Under the pieces are notes generated by a model, which was given only the letters and a program-made list of their open reading frames with translations, made no database searches and had not been told where the DNA came from. Below, piece after piece: positions 36,960 to 45,464 of a stretch of DNA of 64,000 bases. Numbering within the stretch: position 1 is the first letter of the stretch; each line of letters begins with the position of its first letter. Made by a program: the position numbers and the translations under genes. The DNA comes from Aeromonas dhakensis (GTDB lineage: Bacteria; Pseudomonadota; Gammaproteobacteria; Enterobacterales; Aeromonadaceae), in assembly GCF_000820305.1 (NCBI RefSeq), contig NZ_CDBH01000021.1:101886-165885 (forward strand). Reading direction: 5' to 3'.

Positions 36960-36992
36960 AAAAAAAGATAAACCCCTGCGCGATGGCAGGGG
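36960..36992 (-). terminator. Intrinsic terminator of the receptor gene upstream of chiP
   Basis: On the minus strand CCCCTGCC and GCAGGGG pair around a small loop, followed by TTTATCTTTTTTT. It follows the receptor stop by about 33 bases. Confidence 0.82.
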
Positions 36993-37025
36993 CCGGGTTG
37001 GGGGCGCCGGCTGAACCGGCACGGC

Positions 37026-38963
37026 TCAGGCCTGGTGGCCGAGGATGCGCGGGATCTGGCTGGCCTGGTGGTGAATGTGCTCCGACACCTGCACCGAGAG
37101 ACGGCTGCCCTGGCGGGCGTGCTGGCTGATGCGGCCGATGAGATCGGCAAAACTGGCCAGCTTGTGCTCCTGGCTCTTGGCGTTGTCGGCCCCCTGCAGG
37201 GCGATGACCGCCGTACTGCGCGCCATCTCCCGCACCGCCTGGGTGGTCTGGCGCAGCTGCTCCGCCTGTTGACGCTGGGCGGCGGCCTCTGCGGTGATCC
37301 GCGCCAGCACGGTGCCGAGCTGATCCCCCGCCTGGGTCAGTCTGGTCAGGATCTCGGTGATCTGGCCAAGGGAGCGCTGGGTATCGGCGGAGAGGTGGCG
37401 CACCTCGTCGGCCACCACCGCAAAACCGCGCCCCTGTTCCCCGGCCCGGGCCGCCTCGATGGCCGCGTTGAGCGCAAGCAGATTGGTCTGCTGGGAGATG
37501 TGGCCAATCACGTCGACGATGGCGGTCACATCTTCCACCGAACGCTTGAGCTGAGCCAGGGCGCCACCGCTCTCGTCGATGGCGAGCCCGGTCTGGGCGG
37601 TGGCCTGCAACATGCCCCCCACCAGCTGCTCGCTCTGGCTCATGGAGTGCTCGTTGTGCTGGGCGTGCTGCGCTATCTCGGCGGCCACCTGGTGTACCTC
37701 GCCGGCCAGCTGGTTCAGCTCGCTCATCATCAGATCGCTCTCGTCCACCGCCTGCTCCGTGGTGCGGGTGCTGTGATGGATCTCCTGCACCTGGTTGACC
37801 ATCCCCTGCAGGCTTTGCGACACCGCCGACAGCTGGCCCTCTTTCTGCTGCTGATCCTGTTGCAGGCGCAGGATGAGGCGGTTGTAGCTGGCGACGATGT
37901 CGGTCAGCTCGTTGCGCTCGCGCCCCTCTGGCAGGGTCTCGGCCTGCCCGGTCTCGTCGAGCTGCAGAAAGGCCGCGCGCAGGCGCAGCAGCGGCCTGAC
38001 CAGCCAGCGGCGCTGCACCAGCGCAAACAGCAGGGCCACCAGCACCAGACAGAGTGCCAGGCTGCCGAGGATGACGGCCAGCCGCTGGTTCACCGCCTGG
38101 CGGGCGGCGGCCAGTTCGCTGCCCATCTGGCCGGTGGCCTGCAGCATCTGGTCAATGTCCTGCTGCACCGCCTGGCGCGCCTGCTGCTGTTGTTGCAGCG
38201 CCTTGCGGCTGTTTTCCAGCTCCTGCGGGTAGCGCTTGAGCAGGGAGATCAGCTCGGCCTTGGGAAGATCCCCCAGCTCCTTGCGCTCCGGCTCCCCCAG
38301 GGGGAACTCGTCGGCGGGAGGCGCCTCGAAAAGCGCCAGGCTCGGCAGAGCCGCCAGCTGCTCGGCCTGTTTTTGCAGGGCCGCCAGCTCGAACCGCAAT
38401 CCTTCCAGCAGCTTGGGGCTGGCCTGCTCCATGTAGTTCTGGCGCAGGTGAGCGAGCCCGGGCAGGGCCGCCAGCAGGTCGCCGGCCAGCTGGCGATAGT
38501 GCTCGGCGCTGGCCGGATCGCTCCCCGTCGCCCCTTGCTGACCGTATCGCAGCAGCGCCCTGGCCTGATCGGTCAGCTCGTTCTCGGCATTTTGCAGCAG
38601 CCACTGGCTGTTGCCGGAGAGCTTGCCCGCCGCCAGATAGTCGCTGTCGATGCGCGCTCCCATCTGCTCGAGCAGGGTGCGCAGCGAGGTGGTGAGCGCC
38701 TCATCCTGTTGGGAGAGCTGGGCGAGCGCCTGTTTGCGCACCCCTTCGGCCTCGGTCAGCCGCAGCGGATCGCCGCTGGCGAGGTAGTCGCGCAGGGTGC
38801 CCTGCAGGGTACCGGTGAGCCGCTGCTGCAGCCGTTCGTGCTGGTGCTGGGCCAGCTCGGCCTGGTTGAGCTGTTGCCAGCCGTGCCAGAGGGCAGCGAC
38901 CTGCACGGCGGCGACCAGCAGCAGAGCGAGAGAAGAGAGGGAGGCGTAATGGGCAATTTTCAC
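37026..38963 (-). CDS. Membrane chemoreceptor near chitoporin
   Basis: A 645-residue receptor. TM1 is [20 protein letters not shown] large helical periplasmic domain of about 270 residues is rich in Leu, Gln and Ala. TM2 is [25 protein letters not shown]-like segment and a signalling domain follow, with tip [20 protein letters not shown]. It has no DFVRF-like tail, unlike the receptors in the 9-20 kb cluster, so it probably feeds a different chemosensory array. The periplasmic ligand is unknown. Its place upstream of chiP raises a role in chitooligosaccharide sensing, an inference from context only. Confidence 0.9.
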   Translation of the reverse strand: MKIAHYASLSSLALLLVAAVQVAALWHGWQQLNQAELAQHQHERLQQRLTGTLQGTLRDYLASGDPLRLTEAEGVRKQALAQLSQQDEALTTSLRTLLEQMGARIDSDYLAAGKLSGNSQWLLQNAENELTDQARALLRYGQQGATGSDPASAEHYRQLAGDLLAALPGLAHLRQNYMEQASPKLLEGLRFELAALQKQAEQLAALPSLALFEAPPADEFPLGEPERKELGDLPKAELISLLKRYPQELENSRKALQQQQQARQAVQQDIDQMLQATGQMGSELAAARQAVNQRLAVILGSLALCLVLVALLFALVQRRWLVRPLLRLRAAFLQLDETGQAETLPEGRERNELTDIVASYNRLILRLQQDQQQKEGQLSAVSQSLQGMVNQVQEIHHSTRTTEQAVDESDLMMSELNQLAGEVHQVAAEIAQHAQHNEHSMSQSEQLVGGMLQATAQTGLAIDESGGALAQLKRSVEDVTAIVDVIGHISQQTNLLALNAAIEAARAGEQGRGFAVVADEVRHLSADTQRSLGQITEILTRLTQAGDQLGTVLARITAEAAAQRQQAEQLRQTTQAVREMARSTAVIALQGADNAKSQEHKLASFADLIGRISQHARQGSRLSVQVSEHIHHQASQIPRILGHQA

Positions 38964-39081
38964 GGCAGCATTCCTGCTTGTTGAACCACGGCGATGGGCG
39001 TCGGCGTGAGCTTAAGCAGCAGAGATGGCGCTTTTATGACAGTCAACCCGGCGGCCCGGACTGACTGTCGAGAGGGCTGGC

Positions 39082-39978
39082 TTACGGCCGCAGGGCGGGG
39101 GCCTCCTGCTGGTGGCGGGCCGGGGGTTTGCCCAGCATGCCTAGCAGGGCGCCGCCCATGATAAGGGCGCCGGCCAGCAGGTGGCGGGGGGTCAGCTGCT
39201 CGCCGTTGAGCAGTACCAGCAGCAGGGTGCTCAGCAGCGGCGTCAGATAGGCCAGCGCTCCGATCCGGCGCGGATCCCCGTCCCGCAGCGCCAGATACCA
39301 GGTGACGAACGCCGCCCCCATGGGGCCGAGTGCCAACCCGATGATGAGGCCCCAGTCACCGGCCGGAATTTGAGCCACCGGCAGCGGTCCCTCCAGCAGC
39401 CAGGCCAGCAGCAGCGCCAGCAACCCGGCGGGCAGGCAGGCCGCCGCCGTCATCACCGCCGGGGCCGGCGGCAGCCGGCGCGAGAGCACCGAGTAGGCAC
39501 CCCAGACGATGGCGGCCCCTAGCGCCAGCAGATAGCCCGGCAGATAGGACTGTTGCAGCTGCAGCTCGCCGTTCACCATCACCAGTACCGAGCCGGCCAG
39601 ACCCAGGGCGCCGGCCAGCAGGTGACGGCCGTGCAGCGGGTGACCCGGCAGCAGCAATGGGGTGAACAGAATGATGAACAGCGGCCAGAGGTAGTTGATG
39701 AGGTTCGCCTCCAGCACGGGGGCGTGGCGAAAGCTCATGAACAGCAGCAGGTGGTAGAGCAGCAGGGCGCTGATGGTCACCAGCCAGTTGACCGGACGAG
39801 CCCGCCACTGACGCCAGAACGGCAGGGCGCCCGCCCCGCAGAAAAACAGCACCAGCCCCACCAGCACCAGCGGCGACACGCTGGTGACCCGGGAGGTGAG
39901 CGCCGCCAGCGAGGCCCACAGCACTATGGTCAGCAGCGCCAGCCCGGTGGACTTGTCCCACCTCGAAGCAGCAGACAT
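39082..39978 (-). CDS. EamA-family membrane exporter (YddG-like)
   Basis: A 298-residue protein with ten predicted membrane segments in two EamA repeats. It has LALLTIVLWASLAALTSRV at the N-terminus and FVTWYLALRDGDPRRIGALA in the second repeat. A YddG-type aromatic amino-acid exporter is the nearest match I can name. The substrate is uncertain because the family covers many drug/metabolite transporters. It lies alone on the minus strand. Confidence 0.87.
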   Translation of the reverse strand: MSAASRWDKSTGLALLTIVLWASLAALTSRVTSVSPLVLVGLVLFFCGAGALPFWRQWRARPVNWLVTISALLLYHLLLFMSFRHAPVLEANLINYLWPLFIILFTPLLLPGHPLHGRHLLAGALGLAGSVLVMVNGELQLQQSYLPGYLLALGAAIVWGAYSVLSRRLPPAPAVMTAAACLPAGLLALLLAWLLEGPLPVAQIPAGDWGLIIGLALGPMGAAFVTWYLALRDGDPRRIGALAYLTPLLSTLLLVLLNGEQLTPRHLLAGALIMGGALLGMLGKPPARHQQEAPALRP

Positions 39979-40071
39979 CCGACACTCCTTTGCAGATGAA
40001 TGAACAAAAAGAGGGTCAGTCTAGCAGACCGGCCCTCCCTGGTGGCCATACCTCGGTGGTATGGAGTGCGA

Positions 40072-40215
40072 TTATTTGCTGTCGGTCACCGCGCTGCTGA
40101 TGGCGGGCAGCTGCTGGCGACGCACGCCCCAGATGATGAGCGCCAGCACCAGCAGGGGCAGCAAGGGATCCAGCCAGGTGCCGCCAGAACCAAACAGCAG
40201 GTTCAGTAGGGCCAC
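40072..40215 (-). CDS. Possible small single-span membrane peptide
   Basis: From GTG 40215 a 47-codon frame reads VALLNLLFGSGGTWLDPLLP, LLVLALIIWGV and then RRQQLPAISSAVTDSK. A hydrophobic helix followed by basic residues fits a small membrane protein with a cytoplasmic tail. There is no clear ribosome site and no ATG in frame, so this is a weak call. An upstream extension to an ATG at 40314 has poor coding character. Confidence 0.3.
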   Translation of the reverse strand: MALLNLLFGSGGTWLDPLLPLLVLALIIWGVRRQQLPAISSAVTDSK

Positions 40216-40302
40216 GCCATGGGGCTGGCAGGTTAGTTCGGGCAGGTTAGGTTGCGGCGGGCTGCCGACGCAACCGCCATCGGCCGAACGGCGGCCTGGG
40301 CC

Positions 40303-40346
40303 AAAAACGAGCAAGGGGTTGGCACCATGACGATGCCAACCCCTTG
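40303..40346 (-). terminator. Intrinsic terminator after tRNA-Arg
   Basis: A 13-base perfect stem (CAAGGGGTTGGCA with TGCCAACCCCTTG). On the minus strand CTCGTTTTT follows. It lies eight bases past the tRNA-Arg 3' end. Confidence 0.85.
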
Positions 40347-40353
40347 TTTTGTA

Positions 40354-40430
40354 TGGCGTTCCCGACTGGAGTCGAACCAGTGGCCTGTCCCTTAGGAGGG
40401 GACCGCTCTATCCTGCTGAGCTACGGGAAC
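40354..40430 (-). tRNA. tRNA-Arg (CCT)
   Basis: 77 bases including encoded CCA. On the minus strand it begins GTTCCCGTAGCTCAGCAGGA. The anticodon loop is CTCCTAA (anticodon CCT). The T arm contains GGTTCGACTCC and the acceptor GTTCCCG pairs with CGGGAAC. It reads the rare Arg codon AGG. Confidence 0.97.
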
Positions 40431-40480
40431 CTTGTGGCCGGCATTATACAAGAAGCGGCTCCCTTTTAAACCCTTGATTT

Positions 40481-41635
40481 TTATTCCAATACGGCCAAAT
40501 CGCCGATCTGGATGTTAAACGGCGAATATTTGTTCTGGCTGCTGATGATGGCGCCATCCTCGAATACCTGCACTACTTCGAACAGGCCGTCGGCTGGGTT
40601 GCGCAGCATGCGTGCCTTGCCGTAGGGGTCGATGAAATCGGCATCGTGCTGGATGCGGAACTGATCCCCGAGCCGGACGCCGTTGCGGCGGCCGAGATTG
40701 ATGTAGGGACCGCGCTCGTTCTGGCTGACCACCCGGGCGGTAACCGGGGCGCAGCTGAGCTGGGCCACCAGATCCTGCACCGCCTCCTGCAACTGGTAGT
40801 TAACCTCCTGGCCGTAGCTAGACTGCCAGAACTGGCCGCTGCTGCTGCCCACCTGATCCCGCTTGGCGAAGGTCCAGTTGGCCCGGCCTTGATACTCCTT
40901 GCGGCCGAGCAGGCTGCCGTTGATGCCGTCGAACAGATAGAGCTGCATGCGAAAGTTGCGGATGGGGTCTTCATACCAGCTGGTCAGCTGGTTGCCCTGC
41001 GGCTCGAGGGAGAGATCGTCGATGCTGCCGAGCACCAGGTACTGGCTGTCGGTGCGCAGGCTCAGCGCCTTGATCTCCTCGAGGGCGCTGCGATCCCCCT
41101 GTTGCAGGTGGAGCGGGTCGATGCGCAGGTTTTCGTCCAGCCACTGGCGCACGGCCACCCCTTGCGGCGCGCTGGCCAGCGCCTCGAACATGCGGCGTGA
41201 CAGGTTGGCGGGCATGTCGTCGAGGGCGCCGTAGCTCGCCTGCTCGGGGTAGCGCAGCCGCAGTCGCACCAGCGTCAAATCCTTGGCGTAGTGCTGGGTC
41301 TGGCAGATCTGGCGCTCGGCCTGGATGTCGGCCATCACTGTGATGTACATGCGGCCGTTGCGCACCTCTTCCCGCTTGAGCCGGTACTGGCGAATGTCGC
41401 CACCGGAGCGGATCTGGATCTGCTCGGAGCGCAGGCTGCCGTTTTCCAGGCGCTGGATGCTGGAGACGGCGGCGCCGCTCGCCAGCAGGGCCTGCCGCAG
41501 GGCATCGCGGGTCGCCTGCTCGCGGGCGTAGACCTCGTCCCCACCCAGGATGGCGGCACTGCCCTGCGCCTCGATGATCTCGGCCCGGGCCGACAGACTG
41601 GCCAGCAGCAGGGTTAACAGCAGCGGTAATTTCAT
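40481..41635 (-). CDS. flgT: Flagellar assembly protein FlgT
   Basis: A 384-residue periplasmic protein. MKLPLLLTLLLASLSARA is the signal peptide, followed by EIIEAQGSAAILGGDEVYAR and three domains, as in Vibrio FlgT. FlgT builds the H ring around the LP ring of polar sodium-driven flagella and is needed to anchor the basal body. ATG 41635 has AAGG eight bases upstream. It lies back to back with flgO-flgP, the order seen in Vibrio and other polar-flagellated species. The polar flagellum genes themselves are outside the window. Confidence 0.93.
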   Translation of the reverse strand: MKLPLLLTLLLASLSARAEIIEAQGSAAILGGDEVYAREQATRDALRQALLASGAAVSSIQRLENGSLRSEQIQIRSGGDIRQYRLKREEVRNGRMYITVMADIQAERQICQTQHYAKDLTLVRLRLRYPEQASYGALDDMPANLSRRMFEALASAPQGVAVRQWLDENLRIDPLHLQQGDRSALEEIKALSLRTDSQYLVLGSIDDLSLEPQGNQLTSWYEDPIRNFRMQLYLFDGINGSLLGRKEYQGRANWTFAKRDQVGSSSGQFWQSSYGQEVNYQLQEAVQDLVAQLSCAPVTARVVSQNERGPYINLGRRNGVRLGDQFRIQHDADFIDPYGKARMLRNPADGLFEVVQVFEDGAIISSQNKYSPFNIQIGDLAVLE

Positions 41636-41772
41636 GACAAACACCTTGAATATGCGGGTCGGCGCGATTCACCCCTGTCGAAGTGAGGTCGCCGGCCGAT
41701 ACAGATCACAGAGCCGTGCCGGTTGCACAGTACACTGCGAATATTTAGCAAGATCCATGCCTCATTCCCGGC

Positions 41773-41799
41773 TCAAGCTTTGGCCGGTCGAACCGATAA
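41773..41799 (+). promoter_or_regulatory. Sigma-28 (FliA) promoter upstream of flgO
   Basis: TCAAGCTT, an 11-base spacer, then ACCGATAA matches the sigma-28 consensus TAAAGTTT-N11-GCCGATAA in 13 of 16 bases. It is 32 bases before the flgO ATG. Confidence 0.75.
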
Positions 41800-41830
41800 C
41801 AAATCAGGTGCAGATACAGGAAAGGTATCC

Positions 41831-42451
41831 ATGAACAAACTCATTACGGCGTTGGCGCTCGCTCTGGCATTGGCCGGTTGCGGCACCGACCCCATCAACC
41901 GGGATCTGGGTGATCCGCGCCAGGCGGCGCAGGGGATGGAACTCAACTGGCTGGTGGCGCGCATGACCGATCAGCTGATGGAGCGCAAGTCGCTCACTAC
42001 CCTGACCGAGCCCATCGCGGTCGCCTCTTTCGTCGATCTCGATACCCTGCAGGACACCAACTGGATGGGCCAGCAGATTGAGGAGAGTTTCATCTACGAG
42101 CTGAACCGGCGCGGGGAAGTGGTGGTGGACTTCAAGCTGACCGGCAGCATCAAGGTGACGCCGCAGGGGGATTTCGTGCTGAGCCGCAACTACAAGGATC
42201 TCTCCCCCCGACTGCCCATCTCCCGCATCCTGGTCGGCACCTTCAGCCGCAACAGCAAGGGGATCCTGGTCAACGCCCGCATCATCGACCTGCGTACCAA
42301 GATGGTGGAGACCACGGCCCAGAGCATGATCCCGCAGAAATACCTGTTCGGTGCCAACAATTCGTTTGGCCGGGCCTCGATCAACCGCGGTTACCTGATG
42401 CGTGACAGCCAGGCACGCCCCGGCGGCCATCTGGTCAACCTGACGCCCTGA
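41831..42451 (+). CDS. flgO: Flagellar outer-membrane protein FlgO
   Basis: A 206-residue lipoprotein. The lipobox is LALAGCGTDP after MNKLITALALA. The core, FIYELNRRGEVVVDFKLTGS and ASFVDLDTLQDTNWM, matches the FlgO family. FlgO lies in the outer membrane and supports flagellar stability and motility, best known from Vibrio cholerae. The ribosome site AAAGG lies five bases before the ATG. It forms an operon with flgP, 15 bases downstream. Confidence 0.92.
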   Translation: MNKLITALALALALAGCGTDPINRDLGDPRQAAQGMELNWLVARMTDQLMERKSLTTLTEPIAVASFVDLDTLQDTNWMGQQIEESFIYELNRRGEVVVDFKLTGSIKVTPQGDFVLSRNYKDLSPRLPISRILVGTFSRNSKGILVNARIIDLRTKMVETTAQSMIPQKYLFGANNSFGRASINRGYLMRDSQARPGGHLVNLTP

Positions 42452-42466
42452 CAAGGAGTAGACGCA

Positions 42467-42895
42467 ATGAGAATCCTGTTCGGATGCCTGCTGGCCCTGC
42501 TGCTGACGGCGTGCAGCGGCGGCAATCGGGTGGTCAACTACGGCGGCAACAACAAGCCGGATGATTTCCCGGTGCTCAAGGCGGTCGGCTACGCGGTGAT
42601 CGACATCCAGCCCGGCCCCTCCCAGTCCGAGAAGATGCTGCAGGCCATCCGCGCCTCCAAGATGGATGCCTACCGCGAGCTGGCCGAGCAGCTCAACGGC
42701 CAGCAGGTGCGCGGCCAGAGCAGCTACAAGGACCTGACCCAGACCTCCAACTCGCTGGACGTGTCGGTGGCGGGCATGGTGCGCGGCGCCAGGGTGGTGG
42801 CCTCCTATCCCCGCGGCAACACCTATGCCACCGAGATGGAGCTCGATACTCGCGCCCTCTACAACATCAACCAGCTGATGGCAGGCCAGTTCTGA
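42467..42895 (+). CDS. flgP: Flagellar lipoprotein FlgP
   Basis: A 142-residue lipoprotein. The lipobox is LLLTACSGGNR after MRILFGCLLAL. The LPP20-like core includes AVGYAVIDIQPGPSQSEKM and YRELAEQLNGQQVRGQSS. FlgP forms an outer-membrane-associated ring with FlgT/FlgO around the flagellar base. AAGGAG lies ten bases before the ATG. It ends before a strong terminator. Confidence 0.92.
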   Translation: MRILFGCLLALLLTACSGGNRVVNYGGNNKPDDFPVLKAVGYAVIDIQPGPSQSEKMLQAIRASKMDAYRELAEQLNGQQVRGQSSYKDLTQTSNSLDVSVAGMVRGARVVASYPRGNTYATEMELDTRALYNINQLMAGQF

Positions 42896-42921
42896 CGGCG
42901 TGCCCACGGCGAATGGACGAC

Positions 42922-42951
42922 AAAAAGGCGACCCCGCAAGGTCGCCTTTTT
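42922..42951. terminator. Bidirectional intrinsic terminator between flgP and pheA
   Basis: AAAAAGGCGACC and GGTCGCCTTTTT pair around CCGCAA. A-run and T-run flank it, so it can stop both convergent operons. Confidence 0.92.
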
Positions 42952-43001
42952 CATGGGCGGTGTCGGCCGGCAGATACCCGGGCCGACCCAACCTTGGCGG
43001 A

Positions 43002-44174
43002 TCAGCCGCCCATCAGCACCGGCGGCACAGTGGTCGGCTTGACGTCTTCGCTCGGGTAGCAGCCCAGCACCTTGATGTAGCGGGTGATCTTGGTCAGCTC
43101 CATCAGCGCGGCCTGCATGGACGGGGTGTTGAGGTTGGCGGAGACATCCAGGTAGAACATCTCCTCCCACGGGTTGCCCTGCACCGGCCGGGATTCCAGC
43201 TTGGTCATGTTGATCTCGTTGTTGCGCAGCACCAGCAGTGCCTCCACCAGCGAGCCCGGCTTCTGGGAGGTGGACATGATGAGGGTGGTCTTGGCCGGGA
43301 TCTGCGGCGCCACGTCGATGGGCTTGCGCGCCACCACGATGAAGCGGCTGTAGTTCTCCTTCTGGTTGGCCAGCTGTTCGGCCAGCACGTCCAGCCCATA
43401 CAGCTCGCCGCCGGCCGCGCTGCCGATGGCCGCCGCCTCCGGGCTTGCCAGTTCCTTCACCTTCATCATGGCGCTGGAGGAGGAGTCGCAGATCTCGTGG
43501 CGCGCCCCTTCCAGCTTGCTCAGATAGTGGGAGCACTGCTGGAACACCTGCGGGTGGGCGTAGAAGGTCTTGATGCGGGACAGCTCGGTGGGCACGGCGG
43601 TGAGGATGCAGTGCTCGATGGGGTAGGTGAGCTCACCGACGATGGAGAGGCTGGTGTGCTGCATCACGTCATAGACTTCGTTGATGGAGCCCGAGCTGGT
43701 GTTCTCTATGGGCAGCACGCCGAAGGCGGCACGGCCCGACTCCACCGCATCCAGCACCTCGCGGAAATTCTGGCAGTTCACCTCGATCACCTGATCCTTG
43801 TAGCGGGCCAGGTACTTGCGGGCGGCGAGGCTGGAGTAGGAACCGCGCGGCCCCAGATAGGCGACGCTGGTCATCGGCTCCTGCTGCTCCGGGTTGAGCA
43901 GGCTCTGCAGATAGGCCTGCTGGGAGAGCACCGAGTCTTCGATGATGGTGTGATAGATGCGGGTGATGTACTGGGCATCCAGCCCCAGTCCGCGCCCTTT
44001 CTGGATCAGGGCGACCAGCAGATCCTGCTCGCGCTGGGGATCGCGGATCGGGCGCGGGTTGGCCTGCTTGGCGCGGGCGACCTCGATGCTGAGGGTCTTG
44101 CGTTTGGCCAGCAGGGCGAGCAGCTCCTGATCCAACTGGGTGATGTCTTGTCTGATCTCGTCGAGCGTTGCCAT
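43002..44174 (-). CDS. pheA: Bifunctional chorismate mutase/prephenate dehydratase
   Basis: A 390-residue P-protein. The N-terminal AroQ chorismate mutase (LDEIRQDITQLDQELLALLA) spans about residues 1-90. The prephenate dehydratase core, VAYLGPRGSYSSLAARKY to GVLPIENTSSGSINEVYDVM, follows. The C-terminal ACT domain has STSQKPGSLVEALLVLRNNE and the ESRP motif for Phe feedback. It makes phenylpyruvate for phenylalanine. The ATG at 44174 follows the attenuator. A leader peptide with five Phe codons precedes it, so expression responds to charged tRNA-Phe. Confidence 0.96.
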   Translation of the reverse strand: MATLDEIRQDITQLDQELLALLAKRKTLSIEVARAKQANPRPIRDPQREQDLLVALIQKGRGLGLDAQYITRIYHTIIEDSVLSQQAYLQSLLNPEQQEPMTSVAYLGPRGSYSSLAARKYLARYKDQVIEVNCQNFREVLDAVESGRAAFGVLPIENTSSGSINEVYDVMQHTSLSIVGELTYPIEHCILTAVPTELSRIKTFYAHPQVFQQCSHYLSKLEGARHEICDSSSSAMMKVKELASPEAAAIGSAAGGELYGLDVLAEQLANQKENYSRFIVVARKPIDVAPQIPAKTTLIMSTSQKPGSLVEALLVLRNNEINMTKLESRPVQGNPWEEMFYLDVSANLNTPSMQAALMELTKITRYIKVLGCYPSEDVKPTTVPPVLMGG

Positions 44175-44212
44175 GATGGTTCCCTATCCAAGTAATCGAT
44201 TGTGGTGGCTGC

Positions 44213-44239
44213 AAAAAAAAACCTCCGCTAGGGGAGGCT
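44213..44239 (-). terminator. pheA attenuator
   Basis: On the minus strand GCCTCC and GGAGGT pair around a short loop and are followed by nine T residues. It lies between the PheL reading frame and pheA, the usual position of the attenuator terminator. Alternative pairing with upstream leader sequence is expected. Confidence 0.88.
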
Positions 44240-44295
44240 CGATTCGTCTTTGCTTTCTGTTTACGCGAGTGCTTCACGTGACGACTGGCCTTCCC

Positions 44296-44343
44296 TCATG
44301 AGGGCCGGATAAACGAGAAAGCAAAAAAGAATGGTGCGTGCAT
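44296..44343 (-). CDS. pheL: Phenylalanine operon leader peptide PheL
   Basis: A 15-residue leader peptide reading MHAPFFFAFSFIRPS, with five Phe codons. AAGGA lies seven bases before the ATG. Ribosome stalling at the Phe codons when Phe-tRNA is scarce would let pheA transcription continue past the attenuator at 44213-44239. It is too short for ordinary gene callers but unambiguous here. Confidence 0.93.
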   Translation of the reverse strand: MHAPFFFAFSFIRPS

Positions 44344-44516
44344 GAGTGTGTCCTTGAGGTAACGCCATAAGCATTAAGGGATTTGACCGTGCGATGCAAG
44401 TAAAACTTGCCCGTGGGTGGCGAACGGGGCAGGGTAGGGGCGTGAGCCTGCGGAGGCAGGTGTGTGTCGAATGGACCCGCTTGCCGTCGTAATGAAGCAG
44501 AGATCTGGAGGTGAGA

Positions 44517-45116
44517 ATGGCGATTATTTTCGATCTGGGACGAGTGGTGGTGAGCTGGGATCCGGTCGGTATCGTGCGCTCGGTACGGGGGCCGCACGGG
44601 GCGGAGCAGCTGGCGGAGCAACTGTTCAACCATGGCGACTGGCTGGAAGTGGACCGGGGGACCCTGTCGCTACACACCATGGCCCGTCAGGCGCAGGCGC
44701 GAACCGGCCTGTCGACGGCGGAGAATCTGGCCATTTTGCAGGCGGTGCCGCCATCCCTTGTGCCGGATCCCGCTATGCTGAGCCTGATAGAGGCACTGCA
44801 CGGGGAGGGGCACACCCTCTACGCACTCTCCAACATGGGCCACGCCAGCATCGACTGGCTGGAGCAACATCAGGATTTCTGGCGCTTCTTCAGCGGCAAG
44901 GTGGTGTCGGCAAGGGTACGGATGATGAAGCCGGAGCCGGATATCTACCGCTATCTGCTGGTGTCGTTCGATCTGCGGGCTGAGCAGTGCCTGTTCATCG
45001 ATGACAGCCCGGCCAACGTGGTCGCTGCACAGACGCAGGGGATCGGTGGCCTGGTGTTTACCGATGCATACAGTTGTCGCCAGCAGCTGGTGGCACAGGG
45101 TTACCTGCCGGCCTGA
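44517..45116 (+). CDS. HAD-family hydrolase (YihX-like)
   Basis: A 199-residue HAD-IA phosphatase. The nucleophile Asp6 is in IIFDLGRVVV, motif II in ALSNMGH, the Lys in MKPEPDIYRY and motif IV in LFIDDSPANV. YihX-like enzymes dephosphorylate alpha-glucose-1-phosphate or similar sugar phosphates; the substrate here is not certain. ATG 44517 has GGAGG five bases upstream. It is followed by two small genes on the same strand. Confidence 0.9.
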   Translation: MAIIFDLGRVVVSWDPVGIVRSVRGPHGAEQLAEQLFNHGDWLEVDRGTLSLHTMARQAQARTGLSTAENLAILQAVPPSLVPDPAMLSLIEALHGEGHTLYALSNMGHASIDWLEQHQDFWRFFSGKVVSARVRMMKPEPDIYRYLLVSFDLRAEQCLFIDDSPANVVAAQTQGIGGLVFTDAYSCRQQLVAQGYLPA

Positions 45117-45140
45117 GCGGGCGGGAACGCGGGGTAAGTT

Positions 45141-45419
45141 ATGGAACACGGCAGGTTTCGCAATTGGCTCAGTCACTATCCGGATGCGGGGCTGCTGATC
45201 GCCTGTCTGGATGGCAGCGGTTATCAGCTCTGTGTCGAGGTGGATGGGGAGATGCAGTGCCTCACCGACAGCGAGGGGGGCAGGCTGACGTTCGCCTCCC
45301 TCGAGCAGGCCGAGGGTTTTCTGCGCATGCACCAGGTTCATCAGGCGAAACTGCGGATTTATGACACGCAACTGGATGAATATGATGATAATTGGTATGA
45401 AATAATCATTAAATTCTAG
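45141..45419 (+). CDS. Hypothetical 92-residue protein (DUF6482-like)
   Basis: A small protein with MEHGRFRNWLSHYPDAGLLI, CVEVDGEMQCLTDSEGGRLT and a C-terminal YDTQLDEYDDNWYEIII. The fold looks like a mixed alpha/beta domain resembling DUF6482 from memory; I am not sure of that family. GGGG lies seven bases before the ATG. It follows the HAD gene by 24 bases, which suggests one transcript. Confidence 0.6.
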   Translation: MEHGRFRNWLSHYPDAGLLIACLDGSGYQLCVEVDGEMQCLTDSEGGRLTFASLEQAEGFLRMHQVHQAKLRIYDTQLDEYDDNWYEIIIKF

Positions 45420-45464
45420 TTTATCCGCACTCTTTAAGGGTTTATTCAGGATTATTGCTGCACA

